Positions 1 to 7,877 of a DNA stretch of 64,000 bases are shown here, piece after piece. The notes under the pieces were generated by a model. It saw only the letters and a list, made by a program, of their open reading frames with translations. It was not told the origin of the DNA and made no database searches. Position 1 is the stretch's first letter; each line of letters begins with the position of its first letter. Origin of the DNA: Streptomyces sp. NBC_00670 (GTDB lineage Bacteria; Actinomycetota; Actinomycetes; Streptomycetales; Streptomycetaceae); NCBI RefSeq assembly GCF_036226765.1, contig NZ_CP109017.1, forward strand, positions 1,813,501 through 1,877,500, written 5' to 3'. A program made the position numbers and the translations under genes.

Positions 1-92
1 CCGCGCACCACCGCGTTCCAGGGCACCGGGCCGCGCTGGGCGCGCAGCGCGTGGGCGAGCCAGGGCGGCAGACGGAAGGGGGCGCGGGTCAC
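1..92 (-). CDS. FUSC-type membrane protein, N-terminal fragment (cut by window edge)
   Basis: The reverse strand opens at a GTG and reads MTRAPFRLPPWLAHALRAQR and onward to the window edge with no stop. A short basic/aromatic start followed by a WLAHALRAQRG-type segment resembles the N-terminus of streptomycete FUSC-family (fusaric acid resistance/aromatic acid exporter-like) membrane proteins, where it precedes the first transmembrane helices. Only about 30 residues are visible, so the assignment rests on recollection of that N-terminus; no membrane segment falls inside the window. It points away from the uracil-DNA glycosylase gene, with 181 nt between the glycosylase stop and this start. 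Confidence 0.45.
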   Translation of the reverse strand, partial: MTRAPFRLPPWLAHALRAQRGPVPWNAVVR

Positions 93-273
93 GGGGCTCC
101 TGTCGGACGAGGGCGGGGCGGGGCCTTCGGGCGACGGTGGCCGGGCTCTTCGGTGTCTCTACGGTACGGCGGAGACGGGCGGGACGGGGAACGCCGGTGT
201 TTCACCGGGGTGACGGCGGACGGGCCGGCGGGGTGCGAGGGGGGCGGACGGCGGCATCGGCCCGGGGCCGGCC

Positions 274-1029
274 CTACGGAGAGGGCTCCGTGGTCGGCAG
301 TCCCGCGGCCGTGGCCGCCGTGCGCAGCACCTCGCGGAGCATCTCGGGCGTGAGCCGCCCGGTGAACGTATTGCGCTGGCTGACGTGGAAGCACCCGAAG
401 AGCTCCAGGACACCGTCGTCGCCTGTGCCGCTGGCGCCGACGGTTCCCTCGGCCCGGTCCAGCCGAACGCGGGCGCCGTGGCCGAAGGCCGGCCGGGGGC
501 GGGGCACCGTCCAGCCGGCTTCGGCGAAGGCCGGCAGTGCGGCCTGCCAGCCGAACGCGCCCAGCACCACCACCGCCCGGAGCGTCGGCCGGAGCAGCGC
601 CAGTTCCCGCACGAGCCAGGGCCGGCAGGTGTCCCGCTCCCGCGGGGTGGGCTTGTTGGCGGGCGGGGCGCAGTGCACGGGCGAGGTGATCCGCACGCCG
701 TACAACTCCAGCCCGTCGTCCAGCCGTTCGGACGTCGGCTGCGAGGCCAGCCCGACCTCGTGCAGCGCCGCGTACAGCACGTCCCCGGAGCGGTCGCCGG
801 TGAACATCCGTCCGGTGCGGTTCCCGCCGTGGGCCGCCGGGGCGAGTCCGACGATCAGCAGCGCGGCGTCGGGCGGGCCGAAGCCCGGCACCGGCCGTCC
901 CCAGTACGTCCAGTCGGCGAAGGCGGCCCGCCGGGTGCGGGCCACCTCCTCGCGCCAGGCCACCAGCCGCGGGCACGCCCGGCACCCGGCGATCCGCCCG
1001 TCGAGCTCCTCCAGCGCGCTGCCGTCCAT
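274..1029 (-). CDS. Uracil-DNA glycosylase, family 5 (UdgB-like)
   Basis: 251-residue DNA repair enzyme that removes uracil (and in this family other deaminated bases) from DNA by cleaving the N-glycosidic bond. The family 4/5 motif GLAPAAHGGN lies at residues 61-70, followed by RTGRMFTGD. Four cysteines (C16, C19, C120, C135) are placed as in [4Fe-4S]-containing UDGs, the second pair bracketing NKPTPRERDT. The C-terminal HVSQRNTFTG segment matches the family-5 second motif. The polar Asp/Asn of other UDG families is replaced by Ala in motif A, as is normal for UdgB. The start is the ATG at 1029; upstream in-frame codons lie in the divergent S4 gene and are not used. High-GC genomes with frequent cytosine deamination commonly keep UdgB. 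Confidence 0.85.
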   Translation of the reverse strand: MDGSALEELDGRIAGCRACPRLVAWREEVARTRRAAFADWTYWGRPVPGFGPPDAALLIVGLAPAAHGGNRTGRMFTGDRSGDVLYAALHEVGLASQPTSERLDDGLELYGVRITSPVHCAPPANKPTPRERDTCRPWLVRELALLRPTLRAVVVLGAFGWQAALPAFAEAGWTVPRPRPAFGHGARVRLDRAEGTVGASGTGDDGVLELFGCFHVSQRNTFTGRLTPEMLREVLRTAATAAGLPTTEPSP

Positions 1030-1104
1030 ACCACCACCGTAGATCCCCGGGAGGGCTGCGCGAGTTCCGGTCCCGGGCGGGTCCGGTCCGCCCCTGGCTG
1101 CGGC

Positions 1105-1110
1105 TAAGGT
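1105..1110 (+). promoter_or_regulatory. -10 box of a leaderless S4-protein promoter
   Basis: TAAGGT lies 6 nt before the ATG at 1117. With a TANNNT -10 element this close, transcription would begin at or next to the start codon, giving a leaderless mRNA. No Shine-Dalgarno sequence fits the gap. No convincing -35 element was found. Confidence 0.55.
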
Positions 1111-1116
1111 CGGAGC

Positions 1117-1608
1117 ATGGCTTCTGAGGTCAGAGACGGAGACACCGGCGCCGCGCCCGGCACCGGAACCCACCCCGACGCCGTCGCCGCCGCGGTCGCC
1201 GCGCGGCCCGCCGGGGGCGAGAGCGTGCGCGTCGACAGCTGGATCTGGTCCGTGCGCCTGGTGAAGACCCGCTCGATGGGCGCGACCGCCTGCCGGGGCG
1301 GCCATGTCCGCGTGAACGGCGAGCGCGTGAAGCCCGCGTACGCCGTCCGCGTCGGCGACGAGGTACGGCTGCGGCACGCCGGCCGCGAGCGGGTCGTCGT
1401 CGTGAAGCGTCTGATCCGCAAGCGGGTCGGCGCCCCTGTCGCGGCCGAGTGCTACGTCGACAACAGCCCGCCCCCGCCGCCCCGCGAGGCCGGCGCCCCG
1501 ATCGCCGTCCGCGACCGGGGCGCCGGTCGGCCCACCAAGCGCGACCGCCGCGAACTGGACCGGCTGCGCGGCCTGGCCCCGGGGGACGGCGACACCGACA
1601 TCCCCTGA
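1117..1608 (+). CDS. S4-domain RNA-binding protein (Hsp15-like)
   Basis: 163-residue small basic protein. Residues about 33-85 form an S4 domain: it opens VRVDSWIWSVRLVKTRS, continues with a GGHVRVNGERVKPAYAVRVGDEV stretch interrupted here only for brevity, and folds as in Hsp15, RluA-type synthases and ribosomal protein S4. Hsp15 binds stalled 50S subunits carrying nascent chains, so a ribosome- or RNA-linked role is likely. The C-terminus is proline-rich, then Arg/Lys-rich (RPTKRDRRELDRLRG), consistent with RNA binding. The first 30 residues are low-complexity. Translation probably starts leaderlessly (TAAGGT -10 box 6 nt upstream). It converges with the methyltransferase gene. The exact RNA partner cannot be told from sequence. 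Confidence 0.8.
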   Translation: MASEVRDGDTGAAPGTGTHPDAVAAAVAARPAGGESVRVDSWIWSVRLVKTRSMGATACRGGHVRVNGERVKPAYAVRVGDEVRLRHAGRERVVVVKRLIRKRVGAPVAAECYVDNSPPPPPREAGAPIAVRDRGAGRPTKRDRRELDRLRGLAPGDGDTDIP

Positions 1609-1636
1609 GCCCGCTTCCGGTGGGGCACCGCGCTCC

Positions 1637-2326
1637 CTAAGCCGACTCCTGCACCGGCGCCGCCCGTACCCACACCCGGTCCTCGGTCAGGTAGCGGTCC
1701 ACGCGCAGGCCGGCCTCCGCGAGTGCCTCCTCGAACTGCTCCCTGGTCAGGGGCCGCGCCAGGAACGTCTGTGTCCATGTGGCGTCCGGGAACTCGTACT
1801 CCGCGCGCACCTCGTGCACGCCGTCGCCGACGGGCTCCGCCGAGCGTATGCGCACGGTGAACCCGCTCGGGTCGACCCGTTCCCGCGGCAGGTCGGTGTG
1901 GTAGTCCTCGCCCTCGCGCTGGATCAGCACGCAGCCGTCCGCCGCCACGTGCCGCGCGCAGGTCCGCAGCAGGCCCCGCCGCACCTCGACGTCCCCGGCG
2001 TGGACGAGGAAGGAGGCGAGCAGCACCACGTCGAACGTCTCGTCCAGCCGCAGGTCCTCGATCGGGGCGCATATCGTGCGGGCCCCGCGGACCCGTTCCA
2101 GCATCGCCGCGGACTCGTCCACCGCCGTGACCCGGAAGCCGCGCTCCCGCAGTGGATGCGTCATCCGCCCCGCCCCGCTGCCCAGTTCCAGGATGCGCGC
2201 CCCCGGTGGCACCGCCGCGGCGATGATCTCGGGCTCCTCCCCCACGGGCAGCCGGGCGTAGAGCTCGACCGCGCAGCCGTCCGGGGTGATCGCTCCGGGC
2301 CCCGTTCCCTCGTGTCCCGCTCGCAT
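1637..2326 (-). CDS. Class I SAM-dependent methyltransferase
   Basis: 229-residue methyltransferase with motif I ILELGSGAGR at residues 45-54, an acidic post-I position (VTAVDES), and a small C-terminal beta domain. Methyl acceptor unknown. The start was set at the ATG at 2326 because GAGGCAGG lies just upstream on the coding strand; the ATG at 2338 is an in-frame alternative adding four residues and lacks a ribosome site. It converges with the S4 gene (28-nt gap) and diverges from the DUF6343 gene. No neighbour suggests a pathway. Confidence 0.75.
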   Translation of the reverse strand: MRAGHEGTGPGAITPDGCAVELYARLPVGEEPEIIAAAVPPGARILELGSGAGRMTHPLRERGFRVTAVDESAAMLERVRGARTICAPIEDLRLDETFDVVLLASFLVHAGDVEVRRGLLRTCARHVAADGCVLIQREGEDYHTDLPRERVDPSGFTVRIRSAEPVGDGVHEVRAEYEFPDATWTQTFLARPLTREQFEEALAEAGLRVDRYLTEDRVWVRAAPVQESA

Positions 2327-2454
2327 GTCCTGCCTCATGCCGGGAGAACGGACGGCCGGTCCGCCGCCGTTCCCCCGCACCCGTCACTCGTTGGAGTGAA
2401 CGTTCGACGGGGGAACAGGAAACCGGCGCGCGACAATGGGAAGGGGTGAGGCCT

Positions 2455-2721
2455 ATGCGTACCGGCAGTGAACCGACGACGGCACGCAGTCCGCTGCGGC
2501 TGCGCTTCTGGCTGAGTCTCTGGGGCGAGGTCTGGACGATCGGCGGCACGGTGGCGCTCGCGCTGGCGGGCCGGACGGGCTGGGCGGCCCTCTGCGGGGT
2601 GCTGTGGCTGATCGTGACCGTCGATCTGTTCATGGTGCTGCGGCACATCCGGCAAGGCCCGCACTGGCAGCCGGGCCGCGACATCCCGCCCTATGCGCCA
2701 CCGGAGCAGCGGCGTCGCTGA
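2455..2721 (+). CDS. Small membrane protein, DUF6343-like
   Basis: 88-residue protein with two hydrophobic stretches (about residues 22-42 and 45-63) separated by RTG, and a hydrophilic proline-rich tail (QPGRDIPPYAPPEQ). This layout matches DUF6343 proteins of Streptomyces, which have no assigned function. The ATG at 2455 is preferred to the GTG at 2446 because GGGGTGAGG sits at ribosome-site distance before the ATG. It converges with the TPR gene; a weak bulged hairpin (gagccgg ... ccggctc, 2720-2752) spans the gap. Confidence 0.6.
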   Translation: MRTGSEPTTARSPLRLRFWLSLWGEVWTIGGTVALALAGRTGWAALCGVLWLIVTVDLFMVLRHIRQGPHWQPGRDIPPYAPPEQRRR

Positions 2722-2750
2722 GCCGGGGACCCGCCAATGATCCCTCCGGC

Positions 2751-3131
2751 TCACGCGTCGAAGCGGGCGGCGTCCAGGTAGCGCGGGTTGGGGTCGAGCG
2801 CGGCAGCGAGTCGGAAGTGCCGCTTGGCCTGTTCGGGGCGCAGCTGGCGCTCGTAGGTCCGTCCGAGCGCGAAGTGGGCGAAGGCGTTGTCCGGTTCGCG
2901 TTCCAGGACGATGCTGAACTCCAGCTCGGCGGGGCGCAGCTGGGCGGCGGCGAAGAAGGCCCGGGCGCGCAGCAGCCGGGCCGCGGTGTTCTCCGGGTGC
3001 GCGGCTATGAGTCCGTCGAGCAGCTTGACCGCGCCCCGCGGGTCGCGTGCGGCGAGCAGTTGCTCGGCGGCGCGGAAGTCGATCACGTTCGTTTCCGGAG
3101 TCCGTCCACGGGAACCGCTGATGTCGGGCAC
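2751..3131 (-). CDS. Small tetratricopeptide-repeat protein
   Basis: 126 residues, helical, with about two and a half TPR units. Recognisable positions include AARLLRARAFFAAAQ (about 51-65), LEFSIVLEREPDN and FAHFALGRTYERQ (about 85-98), each with the small-residue/aromatic pattern of TPR helices A and B and the terminal DPN turn. TPR folds mediate protein-protein contact; no enzyme domain is attached. It lies downstream of coaE on the same strand with a 49-nt gap and could be cotranscribed. Confidence 0.75.
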   Translation of the reverse strand: MPDISGSRGRTPETNVIDFRAAEQLLAARDPRGAVKLLDGLIAAHPENTAARLLRARAFFAAAQLRPAELEFSIVLEREPDNAFAHFALGRTYERQLRPEQAKRHFRLAAALDPNPRYLDAARFDA

Positions 3132-3180
3132 GACGAAGTCCTTCCCTCACTCGGCCGCTTCAACGCCCCCGGCAAAACCG

Positions 3181-3807
3181 CTATTCCTGGGGCGGCCGTG
3201 CCGTGGTCCGTCGGCGTGCGCGGCGGACGAGGTCGTCCCACAGCTCCCGTACCTGCCGCTCCAGTTCGGGCAGGGGCACGTCGTTGTCGATGACGACGTC
3301 CGCGATCGCGCGCCGTTCCTCGCGGGACGCCTGGGCCGCCATGCGGGCGCGCGCGTCCTTTTCGCTCATGCCGCGCAGCCGTACCAGCCGGTCGAGCTGG
3401 GTGGCGGGGTCCGTGTCGACGACCACGACCACGTCGTACAGGGGTGCGAGGCCGTTCTCGGTGAGGAGCGGCACGTCGTGGACGACGACGGCGTCCTCGG
3501 CCGCGGCGGACTCCAGCTCGCGGGAGCGGGCGCCGACCAGGGGGTGCACGATCGAGTTGAGCACGGCGAGCCGGTCGGGGTCGGCGAAGACGACGGCGCC
3601 GAGGCGGGGGCGGTCGAGGCTGCCGTCCTCGGCGAGGATCTCCTCGCCGAAGGCCTCGACGACGGCCGCGAGTCCCGGCGTGCCGGGGGCGACGACCTCG
3701 CGGGCGATGCGGTCGGCGTCGATCAGCACGGCGCCGTGCGCGACGAGCAGCCGGGACACCTCGCTCTTGCCGGCGCCGATGCCGCCGGTCAGGCCCACGG
3801 ACAGCAT
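3181..3807 (-). CDS. coaE: Dephospho-CoA kinase
   Basis: 208 residues; phosphorylates the 3'-hydroxyl of dephospho-CoA with ATP, the last step of coenzyme A synthesis in the cytosol. The P-loop [11 protein letters not shown] is at residues 5-15. The family signature around [18 protein letters not shown] and the [13 protein letters not shown] segment are present, as is the LID-like R-rich stretch [17 protein letters not shown]. Length fits the single-domain bacterial enzyme (some mycobacterial homologues carry an extra UPF0157 domain, absent here). It follows the PAC2 gene on the same strand (141-nt gap). Confidence 0.95.
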   Translation of the reverse strand: MLSVGLTGGIGAGKSEVSRLLVAHGAVLIDADRIAREVVAPGTPGLAAVVEAFGEEILAEDGSLDRPRLGAVVFADPDRLAVLNSIVHPLVGARSRELESAAAEDAVVVHDVPLLTENGLAPLYDVVVVVDTDPATQLDRLVRLRGMSEKDARARMAAQASREERRAIADVVIDNDVPLPELERQVRELWDDLVRRARRRTTARPPQE

Positions 3808-3948
3808 GAGCGCGCCTTCACCTCACTCAACTCCCGCACCGGCGGGGACGACGTCACGACTGACGGCGGGTACCGCCTGTCCGGCCCGCCGGATCGTCCG
3901 CGTCGCGGCGGGGACGGGCAGGTCGTGGCCGTCCGGCAGACTATCGGA

Positions 3949-4887
3949 TCAGCCGTCGCCCTCTCGCTCCGCGAGGAAGCGCTCGAACTCCTGGCCGATC
4001 TCGTCGGCGGACGGGATCTCCACCGGCTCGGCCAGCATGTTGCCCCGCGTCTCGGCGCCCGCCGCGGCGTCGTACTGGTGCTCGAGGCCCTGGACCAGGG
4101 CGACCAGTTCCTCGTCGCCCTCCTGGATCTGCCGGTCGATCTCGGTCTGGGTGCGGTGGGCGTCGGTGCGCAGGGAGTGCGCGACGCCGGGCAGGACCAG
4201 TCCGGTCGCGGCCGTGACGGCCTCGAGGACCGTCAGCGCGGCGTCCGGGTAGGGGGAGCGGGCGATGTAGTGCGGGACGTGCGCGGCGACGCCCAGCACG
4301 TCGTGCCCGGCCTGCGCCAGGCGGTACTCGACGAGCGCCTCCGCGCTGCCGGGCACCTGCGCCTCCTCGAAGGGGCTGCGGTGGCCCGGCACCAGGTCGG
4401 TGCGGTTGCCGTGCGGGGTCAGGCCGACGGGGCGGGTGTGCGGGACGCCCATCGGGATGCCGTGGAAGTTCACCGCCAGGCGGACGCCGAGCCGCTCCAC
4501 GATCTGTCCGACGGCCGCGGCGAAGCGCTCCCACTCGACGTCCGGTTCGGGACCGGACAGCAGCAGGAAGGGCGCCCCGGTGGCGTCCTGGACGAGGCGC
4601 ACGTCGATCGTGGGCTCGTCGTAGTCGGTCCAGGTGTTGCGCTTGAAGGTCAGCAGCGGCCGACGGGCGCGGTAGTCGACGAGCCGGTCGTGGTCGAAGC
4701 GGGCGACGACCTGGTGGGGCAGCGAGTCGAGCAGCCGGTCGACGATCTGGTCACCGGTCTCGCCGGCGTCGATGTAGCCGTCGAAGTGGTAGAGCATGAC
4801 AAGTCCGGCCGACTCCTGCGCGAGCGCCATGTCGACGACGGCCAGGCCCTTCGGCTCCCATGCGTACAAACTCTGCGGATCAAGCAC
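3949..4887 (-). CDS. PAC2 family protein (proteasome-assembly-chaperone-like fold)
   Basis: 312 residues. The PAC2 fold spans most of the protein: it opens with [17 protein letters not shown] (about residues 34-50), continues through [11 protein letters not shown] and [15 protein letters not shown], and ends in an acidic helical tail rich in Glu. PAC2 proteins are related to eukaryotic proteasome assembly chaperone 2; in actinobacteria they occur in proteasome-bearing genomes but their role is not settled. The GTG start at 4887 is preferred because GAGGAGGAG lies at ideal spacing on the coding strand. The strong hairpin at 5029-5062 separates it from rpsA. Confidence 0.8.
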   Translation of the reverse strand: MLDPQSLYAWEPKGLAVVDMALAQESAGLVMLYHFDGYIDAGETGDQIVDRLLDSLPHQVVARFDHDRLVDYRARRPLLTFKRNTWTDYDEPTIDVRLVQDATGAPFLLLSGPEPDVEWERFAAAVGQIVERLGVRLAVNFHGIPMGVPHTRPVGLTPHGNRTDLVPGHRSPFEEAQVPGSAEALVEYRLAQAGHDVLGVAAHVPHYIARSPYPDAALTVLEAVTAATGLVLPGVAHSLRTDAHRTQTEIDRQIQEGDEELVALVQGLEHQYDAAAGAETRGNMLAEPVEIPSADEIGQEFERFLAEREGDG

Positions 4888-5028
4888 TGTGACCGCTCCT
4901 CCTCGTGTCCAACTGGAGACAACGTGGCGCGGGACACGCGCATTCCCGCACGGCCGGGCCGGGTGGGGAAAACCGGGCATCCGGCCGGGCACCCGACCGC
5001 GCGTCCGGCGGTGGCGGCACAACGCGGA

Positions 5029-5062
5029 AGGCCCGCACCCCGAGGGGGTGCGGGCCTTCCGT
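5029..5062. terminator. Intrinsic terminator-like hairpin between rpsA and the PAC2 gene
   Basis: Inverted repeat ggaaggcccgcacccc / gggggtgcgggccttcc with a very short loop. It sits downstream of the rpsA stop. Streptomyces terminators often lack a U-tract, as here. Confidence 0.75.
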
Positions 5063-5125
5063 TCGGCTCGGTGGTCCGGTCTCAGCGACGGGCGCTCAGG
5101 CCGGGGTCCGACGCGTGGCCGGGGT

Positions 5126-6619
5126 TCAGCTCTGGCCGCCGGCCAGCTTCTCCCGCAGCGCCGCGAGCGCCTCGTCCGAGGCGAGCGCGCCGGAGGTGTC
5201 GCCACCCTCGGAGGAGTACGAACCGCCGCCGGACGCGACCGGAGCGGCGGCCTCGCCACCCTCGGCAGCGGCCTTCTCGTCCGCCTCGCGGGACTTGATG
5301 ACCTGCGCCTGGTGCTGCTCGAAGCGCTGCTGCGCCTCGGCGTACTGGGTCTCCCACGCCTCGCGCTGGGTCTCGTAGCCCTCGAGCCAGTCGTTGGTCT
5401 CGGGGTCGAAGCCCTCGGGGTAGATGTAGTTGCCCTGGTCGTCGTAGGACGCGGCCATGCCGTACAGGGTCGGGTCGAACTCGACCGTCGACGGGTCGGC
5501 GCCGAAGGCCTCGTTGGCCTGCTTCAGCGAGAGGCTGATGCGACGGCGCTCGAGGTCGATGTCGATGACCTTGACGAAGATCTCGTCGTTGACCTGGACG
5601 ACCTGCTCCGGGATCTCCACGTGGCGCTCGGCCAGCTCGGAGATGTGGACCAGACCCTCGATGCCCTCGTCCACGCGGACGAACGCACCGAACGGAACCA
5701 GCTTGGTGACCTTGCCGGGCACGACCTGGCCGATCTGGTGCGTGCGGGCGAACTGCTGCCACGGGTCTTCCTGGGTCGCCTTCAGCGACAGGGAGACGCG
5801 CTCGCGGTCCATGTCGACGTCCAGGACCTCGACCGTGACCTCCTGGCCGACCTCGACGACCTCGGAGGGGTGGTCGATGTGCTTCCAGGACAGCTCGGAG
5901 ACGTGCACCAGGCCGTCGACGCCACCCAGGTCCACGAAGGCACCGAAGTTGACGATCGAGGAGACCACACCGGAGCGGACCTGACCCTTCTGGAGGGTCG
6001 TGAGGAACGTCTGGCGGACCTCGGACTGGGTCTGCTCCAGCCAGGCACGGCGGGACAGGACCACGTTGTTGCGGTTCTTGTCCAGCTCGATGATCTTCGC
6101 CTCGAGCTCCTTGCCCACGTAGGGCTGGAGGTCGCGGACGCGGCGCATCTCGACCAGGGAGGCCGGGAGGAAGCCGCGGAGGCCGATGTCGAGGATGAGA
6201 CCACCCTTGACGACCTCGATGACGGTACCGGTGACGATGCCGTCCTCTTCCTTGATCTTCTCGATGGTGCCCCAGGCACGCTCGTACTGGGCGCGCTTCT
6301 TCGAGAGGATCAGGCGGCCTTCCTTGTCCTCCTTCTGGAGAACAAGGGCCTCGATCTCGTCACCGACGGCGACGACCTCGTTGGGGTCGACGTCGTGCTT
6401 GATCGAGAGCTCGCGGCTCGGGATGACACCTTCGGTCTTGTAACCGATGTCGAGCAGGACCTCGTCCCGGTCGACCTTCACGATGACGCCGTCGACGATG
6501 TCGCCGTCGTTGAAGTACTTGATCGTCTCGTCGATCGCGGCGAGGAAGGCTTCCTCGTTACCGATGTCGTTGACCGCAACCTGCGGGGTGGTGGCGGTGG
6601 TCTCGGTGCTGCTCGTCAT
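5126..6619 (-). CDS. rpsA: 30S ribosomal protein S1
   Basis: 497 residues; binds mRNA on the 30S subunit and helps load structured or weakly ribosome-sited messages. Four S1/OB domains are visible: about 35-105 ([19 protein letters not shown]), 123-188 ([19 protein letters not shown]), 208-276 ([20 protein letters not shown]) and 293-362 ([19 protein letters not shown]). This is the short actinobacterial form rather than the six-domain E. coli form. After the last OB domain comes an acidic, Gln/Glu-rich, alanine-rich tail. The ATG at 6619 begins [12 protein letters not shown]. It is transcribed from the promoter at 6817-6845, leaving a leader of about 190 nt in which autoregulation, known for S1 in other bacteria, could act. 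Confidence 0.97.
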   Translation of the reverse strand: MTSSTETTATTPQVAVNDIGNEEAFLAAIDETIKYFNDGDIVDGVIVKVDRDEVLLDIGYKTEGVIPSRELSIKHDVDPNEVVAVGDEIEALVLQKEDKEGRLILSKKRAQYERAWGTIEKIKEEDGIVTGTVIEVVKGGLILDIGLRGFLPASLVEMRRVRDLQPYVGKELEAKIIELDKNRNNVVLSRRAWLEQTQSEVRQTFLTTLQKGQVRSGVVSSIVNFGAFVDLGGVDGLVHVSELSWKHIDHPSEVVEVGQEVTVEVLDVDMDRERVSLSLKATQEDPWQQFARTHQIGQVVPGKVTKLVPFGAFVRVDEGIEGLVHISELAERHVEIPEQVVQVNDEIFVKVIDIDLERRRISLSLKQANEAFGADPSTVEFDPTLYGMAASYDDQGNYIYPEGFDPETNDWLEGYETQREAWETQYAEAQQRFEQHQAQVIKSREADEKAAAEGGEAAAPVASGGGSYSSEGGDTSGALASDEALAALREKLAGGQS

Positions 6620-6993
6620 GTGGGAAAGGGCTCCGGTACGGACATTGAAGTCGTAGGTACTGCTTGCGCCGGGAGCCCGTTTCGCTCTGCAGAAGCCGGA
6701 CAGCTTAGGAAGCACCCCGCGACAACGCGGTGGCGCCTCGACAACCGAGGGGACATACAACAGATGCGAGCGCAGCCTGCTACGTCTGAGGAGCGCAGGC
6801 CCGCAGCGCAACTTGTAGCATACGGGGGCAGCCGGACAGGGTCAATGCGCGAAGGCGCACACCCGGGGCGGATCCCCGCATACCCGGCACAATCACCGTC
6901 CGCGGAGGCCACGCGGCGTCCCACGGCACCCTCGAGCGGCACCGCCGCGACGGCGGCGCCGAGATGTGACGGAAGAGTACGACGAGGGAGCCG
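6620..6993. other. Divergent spacer between rpsA and a methyltransferase gene
   Basis: 374 nt without a gene. It holds the rpsA promoter (6817-6845) and the long rpsA leader. The right part probably drives the methyltransferase, with GAGGGAG at 6984-6990 as the only good ribosome site. No terminator and no recognisable riboswitch were seen. Confidence 0.6.
6817..6845 (-). promoter_or_regulatory. rpsA promoter (housekeeping sigma, HrdB type)
   Basis: On the minus strand, TTGACC (6840-6845) and TATGCT (6817-6822) are separated by exactly 17 nt, close to the sigma-70/HrdB consensus. Predicted transcription start near 6810, about 190 nt before the rpsA ATG. It is the best-formed promoter in the window, as expected for a ribosomal protein gene. 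Confidence 0.85.
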
Positions 6994-7047
6994 ATCATCC
7001 AAGAGTCCGAACCGCTCGAACCCGAGGCCACGCGGCGTGTCGCCGGA

Positions 7048-7806
7048 GTGACGGAGAGCGCCCGCGCCAACCGGGGCTGGTGGGACCGCAACGCGGACGA
7101 GTACCAGGTCGAACACGGCACGTTCCTCGGTGACGACCGCTTCGTCTGGTGCCCGGAGGGCCTCGACGAGGTCGAGGCCGAACTGCTCGGCCCGCCGGAG
7201 ACGCTGGCAGGCCGGGACGTCCTGGAGATCGGCGCCGGCGCGGCCCAGTGCTCGCGCTGGCTGGCCGCGCAGGGTGCCCGCCCGGTCGCGCTGGACCTCT
7301 CCCACCGCCAGCTCCAGCACGCGCTGCGGATCGGCGGACCGTTCCCCCTGGTGTGCGCCGACGCCGCCGTCCTGCCCTTCGCCGACGCCTCGTTCGACCT
7401 GGCCTGCTCGGCGTACGGGGCGCTGCCCTTCGTGGCCGATCCGCGGCTGGTGCTGCGGGAGGTGCGCCGGGTGCTGCGGCCGCGCGGCCGTTTCGTGTTC
7501 TCGGTGACACATCCGGTCCGCTGGGCCTTCCCGGACGAGCCGGGCCCCGAGGGGCTGAGCGTGTCCGCGTCCTACTTCGACCGCACGCCCTACGTGGAAC
7601 AGGACGAGGACGGCCGCGCGGTGTACGTCGAGCACCACAGGACGCTCGGCGACCGCGTCCGCGACATCGTGGCCTCCGGTTTCCGGCTGGTGGACCTGGT
7701 GGAGCCGGAGTGGCCCTCCTGGAACACCTCGGAGTGGGGCGGCTGGTCCCCGCTGCGCGGCGGGCTGATCCCGGGTACGGCGATCTTCGTGTGTGAGAGG
7801 GACTGA
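7048..7806 (+). CDS. Class I SAM-dependent methyltransferase (UbiE/COQ5-like)
   Basis: 252 residues from the GTG used here. Motif I is VLEIGAGAAQC (58-68), post-I acidic VALDLS, and motif II-like SFDLACSAYGALPFV; Methyltransf_11/25 layout. The N-terminal NRGWWDRNADEYQ is typical of an actinobacterial methyltransferase subfamily of unknown substrate. The start is uncertain. The frame stays open upstream with normal codon bias, and the only good ribosome site, GAGGGAG (6984-6990), precedes in-frame ATC codons at 6994 and 6997, not ATG, GTG or TTG. The true start may therefore be a non-standard ATC about 17 codons upstream. It is transcribed away from rpsA. Confidence 0.75.
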   Translation: MTESARANRGWWDRNADEYQVEHGTFLGDDRFVWCPEGLDEVEAELLGPPETLAGRDVLEIGAGAAQCSRWLAAQGARPVALDLSHRQLQHALRIGGPFPLVCADAAVLPFADASFDLACSAYGALPFVADPRLVLREVRRVLRPRGRFVFSVTHPVRWAFPDEPGPEGLSVSASYFDRTPYVEQDEDGRAVYVEHHRTLGDRVRDIVASGFRLVDLVEPEWPSWNTSEWGGWSPLRGGLIPGTAIFVCERD

Positions 7807-7877
7807 GCGATGACGGCGTAATCGCTGCTTCACGCGCGCGTGGAGGGCGATCACGCCGGCGTACGACACTGGGGGGC

